DNA of 26,997 nt, from positions 1-26,997 of the forward strand of contig JAZUAU010000016.1 in assembly GCA_045638145.1 (NCBI GenBank), given 5' to 3'. This document shows, in pieces, positions 1 through 6,541 of this stretch. Source of the stretch: SFWF01 sp045638145. GTDB taxonomy: Bacteria > Bacillota > Clostridia > Oscillospirales > Acutalibacteraceae. Made by a program: the position numbers and the translations under genes. The stretch's first letter is position 1, and each line of letters begins with the position of its first letter. The notes beneath the pieces were generated by a model. The model ran no database searches. It saw only the letters and a program-made list of their open reading frames with translations, and was not told the origin of the DNA.

Positions 1-1
1 T

Positions 2-1057
2 ATGACGCCTGATTTTTCCGGCGACGCAACTTTCGAGTTTGAGTACAACGGTGATCAGCTTGTTAGTCAAAGCATTGACGGAATTACATTATTATTATTC
101 CTGTATGATGAAAACGGCGCGCCCATTGGAATAAGTATTGACGGTACTGAGTATTACTATTTCCTCAAAAATCTGCAGGGAGATATTACGGGTATTGCTG
201 ATGCAAATGGTAATATAGTCGCAAAGTACACCTATGATGTATGGGGTAAGATACTTTCCATAACCGACGGAAACGGCAACGACGTCTCTGCAAACAGAAA
301 CCACATTGCCAACATTAACCCGCTGAGATACAGGGGATATTACTACGATTCCGAGAGTGGGCTCTACTATCTGCTTACCAGATACTATGACCCCGTGACT
401 AGGAGATTTATAAATGCAGATGGACAATTAAATACCGATTCCCTGCTCGGCTTCAATATGTTTGCGTATTGTGAGAATAATCCGGTAATGTATAGTGATC
501 TTTGTGGAACATGTAGGCATCGTTGGGATTTTTGGAATGATTGTGATAAATGCGGTGGAAAAAATTTAGGAACAAAAATTGGCGATGCGGTTTCAGCAGT
601 TGGTAGTGCTGTCGTATCTGTAGGGAAAGCAGTTGGTAATGCAGTAGTTTCAGCAGGAAAAGCAGTAGGTAACGCTGTTGTAACCGCTGGGAAAGCTATC
701 GGAAGTGCAGCAGTTGCAGCCGGAAAAGCAATAGGTAACGCTGCAGTGTCTACCTGGAATTGGACGAAAGGAGCAGCGCAAACAGCCTGGGGAGGTGTAA
801 AAGCTGCCGGCAAAGCAGTGGGAAATTTTGTAGTTGATAGGTTTTCTACTCCGGAAAAGGCATCGAATACATTGAGTGCCATAGGATTGACATTGGATGT
901 AGCCGCTGCGTATTGTGGAGGGGTAGCTGCGGGTTTAACCATTCCAACTCTTGGTATGAGTATTCCAACAGCAGGAACGGCTGCAGCAATTCTAGCAATA
1001 GCATCCTTGCCATTTTATGGGGCGGCATTAGTAATAGACATTTTTATTGAGGAGTGA
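2..1057 (+). CDS. RHS-repeat protein, C-terminal part with glycine-zipper-like tip
   Basis: The first in-frame ATG lies at base 2, but the protein begins in the middle of an RHS/YD-repeat core, so the gene almost certainly starts before the window. Residues 50-165 are the RHS-associated core: KYTYDVWGK, RYRGYYYDSESGLYYLLTR and YYDPVTRRFINAD, ending at FNMFAYCENNPV. Rhs proteins are large secreted or surface proteins with a conserved shell and a variable tip, often a toxin. The tip starts near residue 166. It has four cysteines spaced C-x2-C-x9-C-x2-C (168, 171, 181, 184), then five 11-residue repeats of the form AVGNAVVSAGK (residues 199-253), then two hydrophobic stretches (about 290-318 and 323-348). 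I recognise no enzyme motif. A membrane-acting tip is my inference. A small membrane protein follows after 3 bases. Confidence 0.85.
   Translation: MTPDFSGDATFEFEYNGDQLVSQSIDGITLLLFLYDENGAPIGISIDGTEYYYFLKNLQGDITGIADANGNIVAKYTYDVWGKILSITDGNGNDVSANRNHIANINPLRYRGYYYDSESGLYYLLTRYYDPVTRRFINADGQLNTDSLLGFNMFAYCENNPVMYSDLCGTCRHRWDFWNDCDKCGGKNLGTKIGDAVSAVGSAVVSVGKAVGNAVVSAGKAVGNAVVTAGKAIGSAAVAAGKAIGNAAVSTWNWTKGAAQTAWGGVKAAGKAVGNFVVDRFSTPEKASNTLSAIGLTLDVAAAYCGGVAAGLTIPTLGMSIPTAGTAAAILAIASLPFYGAALVIDIFIEE
596..760 (+). repeat. Coding tandem repeat, five 33-bp units
   Basis: Five successive 11-codon units inside the tip of the RHS protein, residues 199-253. The units have the pattern A-[VI]-G-[NS]-A-x-V-x-x-G-K, with Gly-Lys recurring at residues 208, 219, 230 and 241. 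Codons have diverged between units, so the period is clearer in protein than in DNA. An 11-residue period with small residues fits an amphipathic or glycine-zipper helix. Confidence 0.8.
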
Positions 1058-1060
1058 TAT

Positions 1061-1258
1061 ATGATGAAGAAGAAAACTTTTTTTATAATTAACATTTGTG
1101 TAGTGCTGTTGTTTGCTATTTATTTGGTAACTGCGTTGTTTATTTATTATCCAAAATATGTAAAAATAATTATTTTATCAGTATATTTTTCATATGCAGT
1201 AATGCGAGCCATTTATTTTATTAAACAATTTAGAAAAAGTAAGACAGGGGACGGTTAG
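1061..1258 (+). CDS. Small two-helix membrane protein, possible immunity partner of the RHS tip
   Basis: A 65-aa protein starting at ATG 1061. The GAGGAG that overlaps the end of the upstream RHS gene serves as ribosome binding site, so the pair is probably co-translated. Two hydrophobic segments (about residues 6-30 and 32-54) with a basic start (MMKKK) and a basic tail suggest a small inner-membrane protein. I recognise no family. Its position directly behind a variable Rhs tip is where immunity proteins are encoded in Rhs systems, and a membrane immunity protein would suit a membrane-acting toxin; this is inference from position only. The last residues, KTGDG, and the TAG stop are encoded by a GGGACGGTT repeat shared with two other genes in this block. 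Confidence 0.6.
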   Translation: MMKKKTFFIINICVVLLFAIYLVTALFIYYPKYVKIIILSVYFSYAVMRAIYFIKQFRKSKTGDG

Positions 1259-1260
1259 CG
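1239..1260 (+). repeat. GGGACGGTT element, copy 1 (supplies a gene's stop)
   Basis: A 22-bp sequence identical to bases 4094-4115. It contains AGGGGACGGTTAGCG and encodes the last residues and TAG stop of the 65-aa membrane protein. Confidence 0.85.
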
Positions 1261-1291
1261 CAACACAGAGGGACGGTTCCTTTGTGTTGCG
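1259..1291 (+). repeat. GGGACGGTT hairpin, copy 2
   Basis: An inverted repeat with a perfect 9-bp stem (CGCAACACA at 1259-1267, TGTGTTGCG at 1283-1291). The 15-base loop carries GGGACGGTT. It starts inside the end of copy 1. No T-run follows, so it does not look like a normal terminator. Confidence 0.85.
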
Positions 1292-1302
1292 GCAAAGCCG
1301 CA
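1288..1302 (+). repeat. Perfect short hairpin
   Basis: TGCGGC-AAA-GCCGCA. It overlaps the right arm of the preceding hairpin by four bases, so the two could form alternatively. Confidence 0.7.
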
Positions 1303-1308
1303 ATGAGG

Positions 1309-1335
1309 TCAATCAGGGGACGGTTCTGTGATTGA
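1309..1335 (+). repeat. GGGACGGTT hairpin, copy 3
   Basis: Stem TCAATCA / TGATTGA (7 bp, perfect), loop GGGGACGGTTCTG. The stem is unrelated in sequence to copy 2, yet it is complementary and the loop core is the same. Confidence 0.85.
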
Positions 1336-1348
1336 TAAAAGAGATTAA

Positions 1349-1376
1349 GGTATAGGGTAGATTTCTGCCCTATACC
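1349..1376 (+). repeat. Hairpin at the edge of the RHS fragment
   Basis: GGTATAGGG (1349-1357) and CCCTATACC (1368-1376) form a perfect 9-bp stem around a 10-base loop. RHS-like coding sequence begins at or inside the right arm, so the hairpin marks the left boundary of the truncated RHS cassette. Confidence 0.75.
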
Positions 1377-2713
1377 AGACCCATGATGCACTGAATCAGC
1401 TGAAGACCGTAACCAGAGGTACCGACGTTTACGAATACACCTATGACAACGGCGGTAATATCTTAAACGTCAAGCTGAACGGAACGGTTACAGATACCTA
1501 CACCTACGGCGACGATAGCTGGGGAGATCTCTTAACCGCATATAACGGTCAAACAATAACCTATGACGAGATAGGCAATCCGCTGCAATACCGTGACGGT
1601 ATGAACTTTTACTGGGTCAACGGCCGCACACTCTCGGGTATGGATTTAAATGACGGCAGAGACTCGATTACAATACTAACCGATGCAAACGGCGTTCGCT
1701 TTAATAAAGAGGTAATGTCGTTTGGCGGCAGCTTAGGTTTTGGCAGCTATTTCTACGAATACAACGGCAGTCAGCTTGTCCGTCAAAGCGGAACTACAGG
1801 AACTATGTGGTTCCTCTATGACGAGAGCGGAAACCCCGTCGGCTTTACCCTGGACGATACCGAGTATTATTACCTAAAGAATCTGCAGGGAGATATTACG
1901 GGTATTACCGATTCGAACGGAAACATAGTCGCAAAATACACCTATGATGTATGGGGTAAGATACTCAGCATCACCGACGCCAGCGGTAATGACGTATCTG
2001 CAAACAAAAACCATATTGCAAATATTAATCCAATCCGTTACAGAGGATATTACTACGATTCCGAGAGTGGGCTCTACTATCTGCTTACGAGATATTATGA
2101 CCCTGTTACACGCAGATTTATAAATGCGGACGGATATGTTTCTACAGGTCAAGGCTTTACCGGATTTAATATGTTCGCATACTGTGGAAATAATCCGGTG
2201 AATAGGGTAGATTATAGTGGTTCACACTGGTATTTGCTTTGGATTGATGATCTTATTAATTTAATTTTCAACAGCGAAGAAAGTGACCCCGAAGGAACCT
2301 CGCATGACGTTTCATATACTTCTGAAGAGCCACCTGTATACATACCGGAAAAGAATTATGATGTTAATGTTTATATAACTGGTGAGGGTTCTAACGATCC
2401 TGATAAAATCAATGTGGAGTTAATGCCGAATCATATTGATGATGGAAAACCAAATCCAAACATAAGAATTCATGATTCTTATAAAATTAGGGATACCAAC
2501 CAACAAAAAATGATAATGCAGATAGTTATGAGCAGTCCTTTATATGATAACACTGTTTTTACAAGAACATGTAACTCATACATAACAGAATGGAAAATAC
2601 ATAATGTATTATATGATTTAGTATTCTTTAGCGATGAATTGAGGGACAGATTTGGAACAGCTGACCTCGATGAGGAAGAATTATGGATGGTAACATGGGA
2701 CGCACAATGGTAG
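1361..2713 (+). CDS. 5'-truncated RHS core fragment with a second, different C-terminal tip
   Basis: An open frame runs from 1361 to the stop at 2713. The first in-frame ATG is at 1601 and has no convincing ribosome binding site; RHS-type protein (HDALNQLKTVTRG, YEYTYDNGGNIL) is already encoded before it, from about 1382. The gene has therefore lost its start. The core matches the first RHS gene closely: 44 bases are identical between 335-378 and 2045-2088, and 27 between 170-196 and 1880-1906. The core ends at FNMFAYCGNNPV (residue 200 counted from 1601). The tip (about residues 208-370) is acidic and unrelated to the first tip, with NIRIHDSYKIRD and TRTCNSYITEWKIHNVLYDL. I recall similar tails on clostridial RHS proteins but know no function. 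This fits an orphan Rhs-tip cassette that could recombine into the full gene through the shared core. Confidence 0.75.
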   Translation: MSALYQTHDALNQLKTVTRGTDVYEYTYDNGGNILNVKLNGTVTDTYTYGDDSWGDLLTAYNGQTITYDEIGNPLQYRDGMNFYWVNGRTLSGMDLNDGRDSITILTDANGVRFNKEVMSFGGSLGFGSYFYEYNGSQLVRQSGTTGTMWFLYDESGNPVGFTLDDTEYYYLKNLQGDITGITDSNGNIVAKYTYDVWGKILSITDASGNDVSANKNHIANINPIRYRGYYYDSESGLYYLLTRYYDPVTRRFINADGYVSTGQGFTGFNMFAYCGNNPVNRVDYSGSHWYLLWIDDLINLIFNSEESDPEGTSHDVSYTSEEPPVYIPEKNYDVNVYITGEGSNDPDKINVELMPNHIDDGKPNPNIRIHDSYKIRDTNQQKMIMQIVMSSPLYDNTVFTRTCNSYITEWKIHNVLYDLVFFSDELRDRFGTADLDEEELWMVTWDAQW

Positions 2714-3072
2714 TATTTAAGCCTTTAATAATATTTGCACTTCAAACTGTTCTACTTATATGTTTTATCTTATTATGTATGCTTTTGAATTCAACTATTT
2801 ATTTGTTTATCGAACAAATTATTGTAATTGCATTAATAACTACAATGGTTATCAAGAGTTCAATTTTTGATTTGAAAGATTTATTCATCGCCTGGATAAT
2901 TTCAATAGTTTCAACTGCTGCAATGGTAATATTTTTTAATTACAGCTCTTTAGTGGTTGCTTTTGCATTGATTCTTCAATTATTGTTTTACTCTTTTTCG
3001 GATTTGGTTATCACAATAATTGTAATATGCATAAAGAAATTGAAGGATATTATTCAATCAGAGGACGGTTAG
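2683..3072 (+). CDS. Four-helix membrane protein, possible immunity partner of the second RHS tip
   Basis: A 129-aa protein starting at ATG 2683, inside the last codons of the RHS fragment (31-base overlap). GAGGAAG a few bases upstream is a good ribosome binding site, so translation is probably coupled. It is very hydrophobic, with about four membrane segments (residues 9-30, 31-52, 62-82 and 84-112) and a short charged tail. I do not recognise the family. As with the 65-aa protein, its place directly behind a variable RHS tip suggests an immunity or accessory role, which is inference. Its last residues (SEDG) and TAG stop come from a GGACGGTT repeat copy. AT-rich codon use differs from the housekeeping genes to the right and fits acquired DNA. 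Confidence 0.6.
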   Translation: MDGNMGRTMVVFKPLIIFALQTVLLICFILLCMLLNSTIYLFIEQIIVIALITTMVIKSSIFDLKDLFIAWIISIVSTAAMVIFFNYSSLVVAFALILQLLFYSFSDLVITIIVICIKKLKDIIQSEDG

Positions 3073-3079
3073 CGTGAAA
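3062..3079 (+). repeat. GGACGGTT element, copy 4 (supplies a gene's stop)
   Basis: GGACGGTTAGCGTGAAA at 3063-3079 is identical to 4104-4120. It provides the TAG stop of the four-helix protein and, two bases on, a GTG that opens the next short frame. Confidence 0.8.
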
Positions 3080-3187
3080 GACATAAGAGGGGTTCAGACT
3101 TTTGAGAGTTTTCAAAGAGGTTTTGTAGGTTGCAAAGATGACGGATGGCTCTTGATGGCGTATTATTATCTTGAACAAGGAGCGTGA
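3074..3187 (+). CDS. 37-codon open frame, uncertain
   Basis: GTG at 3074 lies in the repeat element. The frame encodes MKDIRGVQTF, then ESFQRGFVGCKDDGWLLMAY, and ends YYLEQGA with TGA at 3185-3187. That stop overlaps a possible GTG start (3184) of the next gene. There is no clear ribosome binding site before 3074, so the frame could be the remnant of a longer gene whose 5' part was replaced by the repeat. No family recognised. Confidence 0.3.
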   Translation: MKDIRGVQTFESFQRGFVGCKDDGWLLMAYYYLEQGA

Positions 3188-3192
3188 TTTTT

Positions 3193-4113
3193 GTGAGAAA
3201 AATTGTTTGTATAATTATATCAATCCTTTTGCTCTTGCTTTCGGGTTGTAATGGGTCGGATACGTCCGTACCGTCTTCAAGCACAGAAAATGTCAGCTCA
3301 CAAGAAACCGCACTCATTCCCGATGAGATTACGATATACTGTTTTGAGAGAGAAGAGCTTTATAAACTACTCGAAGAGCCATCTTTTGAAACCCTGCAGG
3401 CGCTTGAACTTGAAGCCTTCAGTTATCCTGATAATGGTGAAGAGCACATAAGATACTCGGGATATGTTTTAAAAGTTGACAAAGAATTCAGAGATTTTAT
3501 AAACATTCATTCAAATATGGAAGCGTTTTTGGCAGAAAACGGTATTGAAGAAAAAGTTAAAAGGTCAACTGTTTTCGAAACCCGGGACACAAAGCTTATG
3601 ATACTCGTTGAAACCGAAGGGAATGTTTATTTCATTAAACTGAACGAAATAGTTGATGAAGAGATTGTAAAATATAATCTATATACGAAAGAAGCCTTTA
3701 TAGATAAAAACCGAATAATTGAAGCGGATATTACGGTTGACGGAAGAAATGTCGTGCTTACCAATAAGGCGAAAATACTGGGCTTTAATTCTGAGGTACC
3801 GTATATTGAAACTATGCAGGCAATCGGCGCAGAATTTGAATGGAGCAGTGATACTTTTGCTATTATGACATATAACGGACTGCGATATGAGCTTGACACT
3901 GCCGTACCGTCAATAAAAAAAGAAGGTGGAGATGTTAATTATTTCTATCGCACGGGGTCGTACTATGTTTATAAAGTCGGTAATGAAATTTATGTGCCTT
4001 CGGGTGTTCTTATTTCCACAATGTATTTCGCCGATGTGCAGTATTACTGCAGGGAAGATAAACCTAATAAAATGATATATTTTGATAAAAAGCGTAAGAC
4101 AGGGGACGGTTAG
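3193..4113 (+). CDS. Lipoprotein with a copper-amine-oxidase-N-like domain
   Basis: About 306 aa. I chose GTG 3193 because AAGGAG (3177-3182) is about 10 bases upstream; GTG 3184 would sit one base from it. The N terminus (MRKIVCIIISILLLLLSGC) is a lipoprotein signal peptide with lipobox LSGC and lipidated Cys19, so the mature protein should be anchored outside the membrane. The middle (about residues 30-170) is acidic and unrecognised. The last third, with DITVDGRNVVLTNKAKI and YIETMQAIGAEFEWSSDTFA, resembles the 'copper amine oxidase N-terminal' stalk domain common in Firmicutes surface proteins, which usually has no enzymatic role there. It is the last gene of the RHS block; its final residues (KTGDG) and stop are encoded by a GGGACGGTT repeat. 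Function unknown. Confidence 0.75.
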   Translation: MRKIVCIIISILLLLLSGCNGSDTSVPSSSTENVSSQETALIPDEITIYCFEREELYKLLEEPSFETLQALELEAFSYPDNGEEHIRYSGYVLKVDKEFRDFINIHSNMEAFLAENGIEEKVKRSTVFETRDTKLMILVETEGNVYFIKLNEIVDEEIVKYNLYTKEAFIDKNRIIEADITVDGRNVVLTNKAKILGFNSEVPYIETMQAIGAEFEWSSDTFAIMTYNGLRYELDTAVPSIKKEGGDVNYFYRTGSYYVYKVGNEIYVPSGVLISTMYFADVQYYCREDKPNKMIYFDKKRKTGDG

Positions 4114-4120
4114 CGTGAAA
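4094..4120 (+). repeat. GGGACGGTT element, copy 5 (supplies a gene's stop)
   Basis: Bases 4094-4115 are identical to 1239-1260, and 4104-4120 to 3063-3079. It encodes the TGDG-stop end of the lipoprotein. Confidence 0.85.
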
Positions 4121-4188
4121 CCAAAAGAGCGGTAAAAGCGTGAAAAGGGCACACTAAACCAAGCCGACGAAAACGCCGACTAAAAATA

Positions 4189-4209
4189 ACACATGGGACG
4201 GTTTTGTGT
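4189..4209 (+). repeat. GGGACGGTT hairpin, copy 6
   Basis: Stem ACACA (4189-4193) / TGTGT (4205-4209), loop TGGGACGGTTT. This is the shortest stem of the hairpin copies, 76 bases past the lipoprotein stop. Confidence 0.7.
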
Positions 4210-4235
4210 CCTCGATCTTGACAAAATGAAAACAT

Positions 4236-4283
4236 AAAGAGAGAACCTTTCGATTGCATACCGAAGTGTCCTCTCTTTTTTGT
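4236..4283. terminator. Intrinsic terminator between convergent blocks
   Basis: Left arm AAAGAGAGAAC (4236-4246), right arm GTCCTCTCTTT (4268-4278), one mismatch, with further pairing inside (CTTTCG / CGAAG). On the + strand a run of six T follows, so it should stop transcription from the RHS block. On the - strand the trailing T-rich stretch is weaker, but it lies just past the stop of the DUF5662 gene and may act there too. Confidence 0.75.
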
Positions 4284-4813
4284 TATACTTTTTTATCCAT
4301 TTGTCTGATGAATTTAAAGGTTTCGGCTTCGCCTTTTTCGGCGAGCATACGAAGGAGCATTTCGAGCGTTTCTGCCGTCTCTTTGTGCATACTGAGCCTT
4401 GCGTTTCCGCGGAGAAAATAGTTCAGCGGATGCTCGTCGTTATAATTCTCTCCCTGATAGGTCTTGCTTGCGGCAACACGGTCGCAAAACATTTCAACAA
4501 GATATCTTGTAGGCATTTTTACCGGCTCATAGCGTTTTGTCTGTGGGTTTACATCATTCCAATACTCAAAATGATGTTTGTTTCTGCCCTTGTGATGAAG
4601 CCAGGCGACAGAATAGCCGAACAGCTCACGCTCTTTTTCATTCGGACTACGGTTGCCAAGAAAATATTTTGCTCCCGTGAAAAATTCGGTGGGAGAAAAT
4701 TTTGAAAGGTCGTGACCCAGCCCTTGCCAGAAAATACCCGCTTTTCTGCAGTGCTTTATTACAAGATGTCTGTGGTGGCAAATAACCTTTAAATGCTTTA
4801 TCGGATGTATCAT
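4283..4813 (-). CDS. DUF5662 family protein
   Basis: 176 aa starting at MIHPIKHLKVICHHRHLV. The open frame extends upstream to 4900, but that part overlaps the phosphoglucomutase gene. ATG 4811-4813 overlaps its TGA (4810-4812) in the four-base ATGA arrangement, which decides the start and implies translational coupling. It has many histidines, with GHDLSKFSPTEF and WLHHKGRNKHHFEYW, the pattern I know from DUF5662 proteins in clostridia and their phages. The His/Asp-rich layout recalls metal-dependent HD-type proteins; that is inference and no activity is established to my knowledge. A link with sugar phosphate metabolism is suggested only by the coupling. Confidence 0.8.
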   Translation of the reverse strand: MIHPIKHLKVICHHRHLVIKHCRKAGIFWQGLGHDLSKFSPTEFFTGAKYFLGNRSPNEKERELFGYSVAWLHHKGRNKHHFEYWNDVNPQTKRYEPVKMPTRYLVEMFCDRVAASKTYQGENYNDEHPLNYFLRGNARLSMHKETAETLEMLLRMLAEKGEAETFKFIRQMDKKV

Positions 4814-6477
4814 TTTATATCGAAAAATTCCTTGAATTTTGATAATTTTTCTGTCGCTTCGGCCTTGGTTTTTCCTGCGATACAGTAATAAACCTTGCAT
4901 TTAGGTTCTGTACCTGATGGACGAACAGCAACAAAGCTGCCGTCCTCAAAATTAAAGCGGAGAACATTTGAGGGAATGAAATCGGCAGGGGGGTTAAGCA
5001 AAAAGTCATCAATAGACTGAATCTTTACGCCTGCAACCTCACGTGGGGGACTCTCTCTGTAAGAGGTAAGAATAGCCGCCATTTTATCGTTTCCGTCGAT
5101 ACCTTTGAAATAGGCAGAGGATTGAGTGTCAACGTAATAGCCTAACTCTTTAAATATAGTCTCAAGCACATCGATAAGAGTTTTGCCCTGTTTTTTATAG
5201 TAAGCCGCCGCCTCGCAGATCATAAGTGACGCCTGCACGGCATCCTTATCTCTTGCGAAATCGCCTATTAAACAGCCGTAGCTTTCCTCATAGCCAAAGA
5301 CATATTTTTTGTCACCTGCAGTGTTGTGTTTTTCGATCTTGTCGCCTATAAACTTAAAGCCTGTAAGACACTTTTCAACCTCAACACCAAAGCTTTCGGC
5401 AACGCGGTCGCCAATAGGGGAGGTAACTATGGTATTTATCATAACGGGGTTTTCGGGCATAGTACCCTCTTCCTTCATACGGGTTAAAATATAGTGCAAA
5501 ATAACCGCACCCGATTGGTTGCCCGTCATAAGCTGGAAGTTGTTGTTTCCACAGTTGATTACGGCACCAAGACGGTCACAATCGGGGTCGGTAGCTATGG
5601 CAAGGTCTGCACCAAGCTTTTTCATAAGTTCAATAGCTTCCTCATAAGCTACCGTCATTTCCGGGTTGGGACTCTTTGTACCGCTGAAATCGGGGTCGGG
5701 CTCACACTGAGAAAGCACGGGGAGAACGGTGTAGCCTGCCTCGTCAAGCACATCGCGAACGGGGATATTGCCCGTTCCGTGTTCGGGGGTGTAAACTACG
5801 CGGATGTCCTTCTGTTCGCCGTCGTCGTCAAACTGAAGAGCCAAAACCTCTTCATAGTAAACCTCGTCAATCTCATCAAGCACAAACTCAACAAGGTCGC
5901 CTGCCTCTTTGAGAGAAAGGCACTTGACCTTAAGCTCATCCTCAACCTCAGAAACGTACTTTGAAACAGCGTCTGCAAGATGAGGCACAAGCTGGCATCC
6001 GTTAGAATCATAAAGCTTATAGCCATTATATTCTGGTGGATTGTGGGAAGCGGTAATCATAACACCGCCAAAAGCCCCTAGATAGCGCACCGCAAAAGAG
6101 AGCTCGGGTGTCGGGCGAAGCTCGGAGAAGATATATGCCTTTATGCCGTTAGCCGCGAGAACCCCTGCAGTAACCTCGGCAAAAAGGCGGCTACAGTGGC
6201 GGTTGTCATAACAAATAACAACGCCGTCCTCTGCGGCAGTGCCGCCAACCGATAAAATGTATTTTGCATAACCTTCGGTGGCTTTGGCTACGGTATAACG
6301 GTTCATTCGGTTACATCCGGCACCAATAACACCTCTGATACCGGCAGTGCCAAATTCAAGTCCGGTATAAAAACGGTCGTTTATCTCAGCTTCATTTTCT
6401 TCAAGAGCCTTTAGTTCAGCTGATGTTGACTTGTCGGAATTGTTTATCCAATGCAGATATTTTTCTTTAAAATTCAA
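4810..6477 (-). CDS. pgm: Phosphoglucomutase / phosphomannomutase
   Basis: About 555 aa of the alpha-D-phosphohexomutase family, which interconverts hexose-1- and hexose-6-phosphate in the cytoplasm, feeding UDP-glucose, glycogen and envelope sugar synthesis. Numbered from the upstream GTG 6486, all four active-site loops are present: the phosphoserine loop TASHNPPEYNGYK (Ser147), the metal loop DPDCDRLG (Asp300, 302, 304), the sugar-binding GYEESYG (398-404) and the phosphate-binding RPSGTEPK near the C terminus. I prefer TTG 6477 as start because GAGGTG (6484-6489) is then 6 bases upstream, whereas GTG 6486 lies within that ribosome binding site. Its stop overlaps the DUF5662 start. It has its own promoter at 6508-6536. 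Substrate preference (glucose or mannose) cannot be read from the sequence. Confidence 0.95.
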   Translation of the reverse strand: MNFKEKYLHWINNSDKSTSAELKALEENEAEINDRFYTGLEFGTAGIRGVIGAGCNRMNRYTVAKATEGYAKYILSVGGTAAEDGVVICYDNRHCSRLFAEVTAGVLAANGIKAYIFSELRPTPELSFAVRYLGAFGGVMITASHNPPEYNGYKLYDSNGCQLVPHLADAVSKYVSEVEDELKVKCLSLKEAGDLVEFVLDEIDEVYYEEVLALQFDDDGEQKDIRVVYTPEHGTGNIPVRDVLDEAGYTVLPVLSQCEPDPDFSGTKSPNPEMTVAYEEAIELMKKLGADLAIATDPDCDRLGAVINCGNNNFQLMTGNQSGAVILHYILTRMKEEGTMPENPVMINTIVTSPIGDRVAESFGVEVEKCLTGFKFIGDKIEKHNTAGDKKYVFGYEESYGCLIGDFARDKDAVQASLMICEAAAYYKKQGKTLIDVLETIFKELGYYVDTQSSAYFKGIDGNDKMAAILTSYRESPPREVAGVKIQSIDDFLLNPPADFIPSNVLRFNFEDGSFVAVRPSGTEPKCKVYYCIAGKTKAEATEKLSKFKEFFDIK

Positions 6478-6507
6478 AATAAACACCTCGGTAAGTTTGA
6501 TAAATTA

Positions 6508-6536
6508 ACTATACCAAAAAAACACAGATTTGACAA
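6508..6536 (-). promoter_or_regulatory. Sigma-A-type promoter of pgm
   Basis: On the - strand, TTGTCA (6531-6536), 17-base spacer, TATAGT (6508-6513), about 30 bases before the start codon. It begins just past the stop of the 81-aa gene, so pgm can be transcribed independently of dinB. Confidence 0.75.
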
Positions 6537-6541
6537 GTATA

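Noticed and set aside
596..760. Possible CRISPR-like array because of regular 33-bp spacing
   Set aside because: Units are contiguous coding repeats without spacers and are not identical in DNA.
385..942. 185-aa proline/alanine-rich frame on the - strand
   Set aside because: It is the antisense of the RHS tip repeats; its repeats simply mirror the GKAVGNAVV codons.
4280..4705. 141-aa frame on the + strand
   Set aside because: Antisense to the DUF5662 gene, no ribosome binding site, no family resemblance.
4814..4900. Longer start for the DUF5662 protein
   Set aside because: The extra residues come from the overlapping phosphoglucomutase gene in another frame; the ATGA overlap start is far better.
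5494..5964. 156-aa frame on the + strand
   Set aside because: Antisense shadow of pgm, whose motifs are intact on the other strand.
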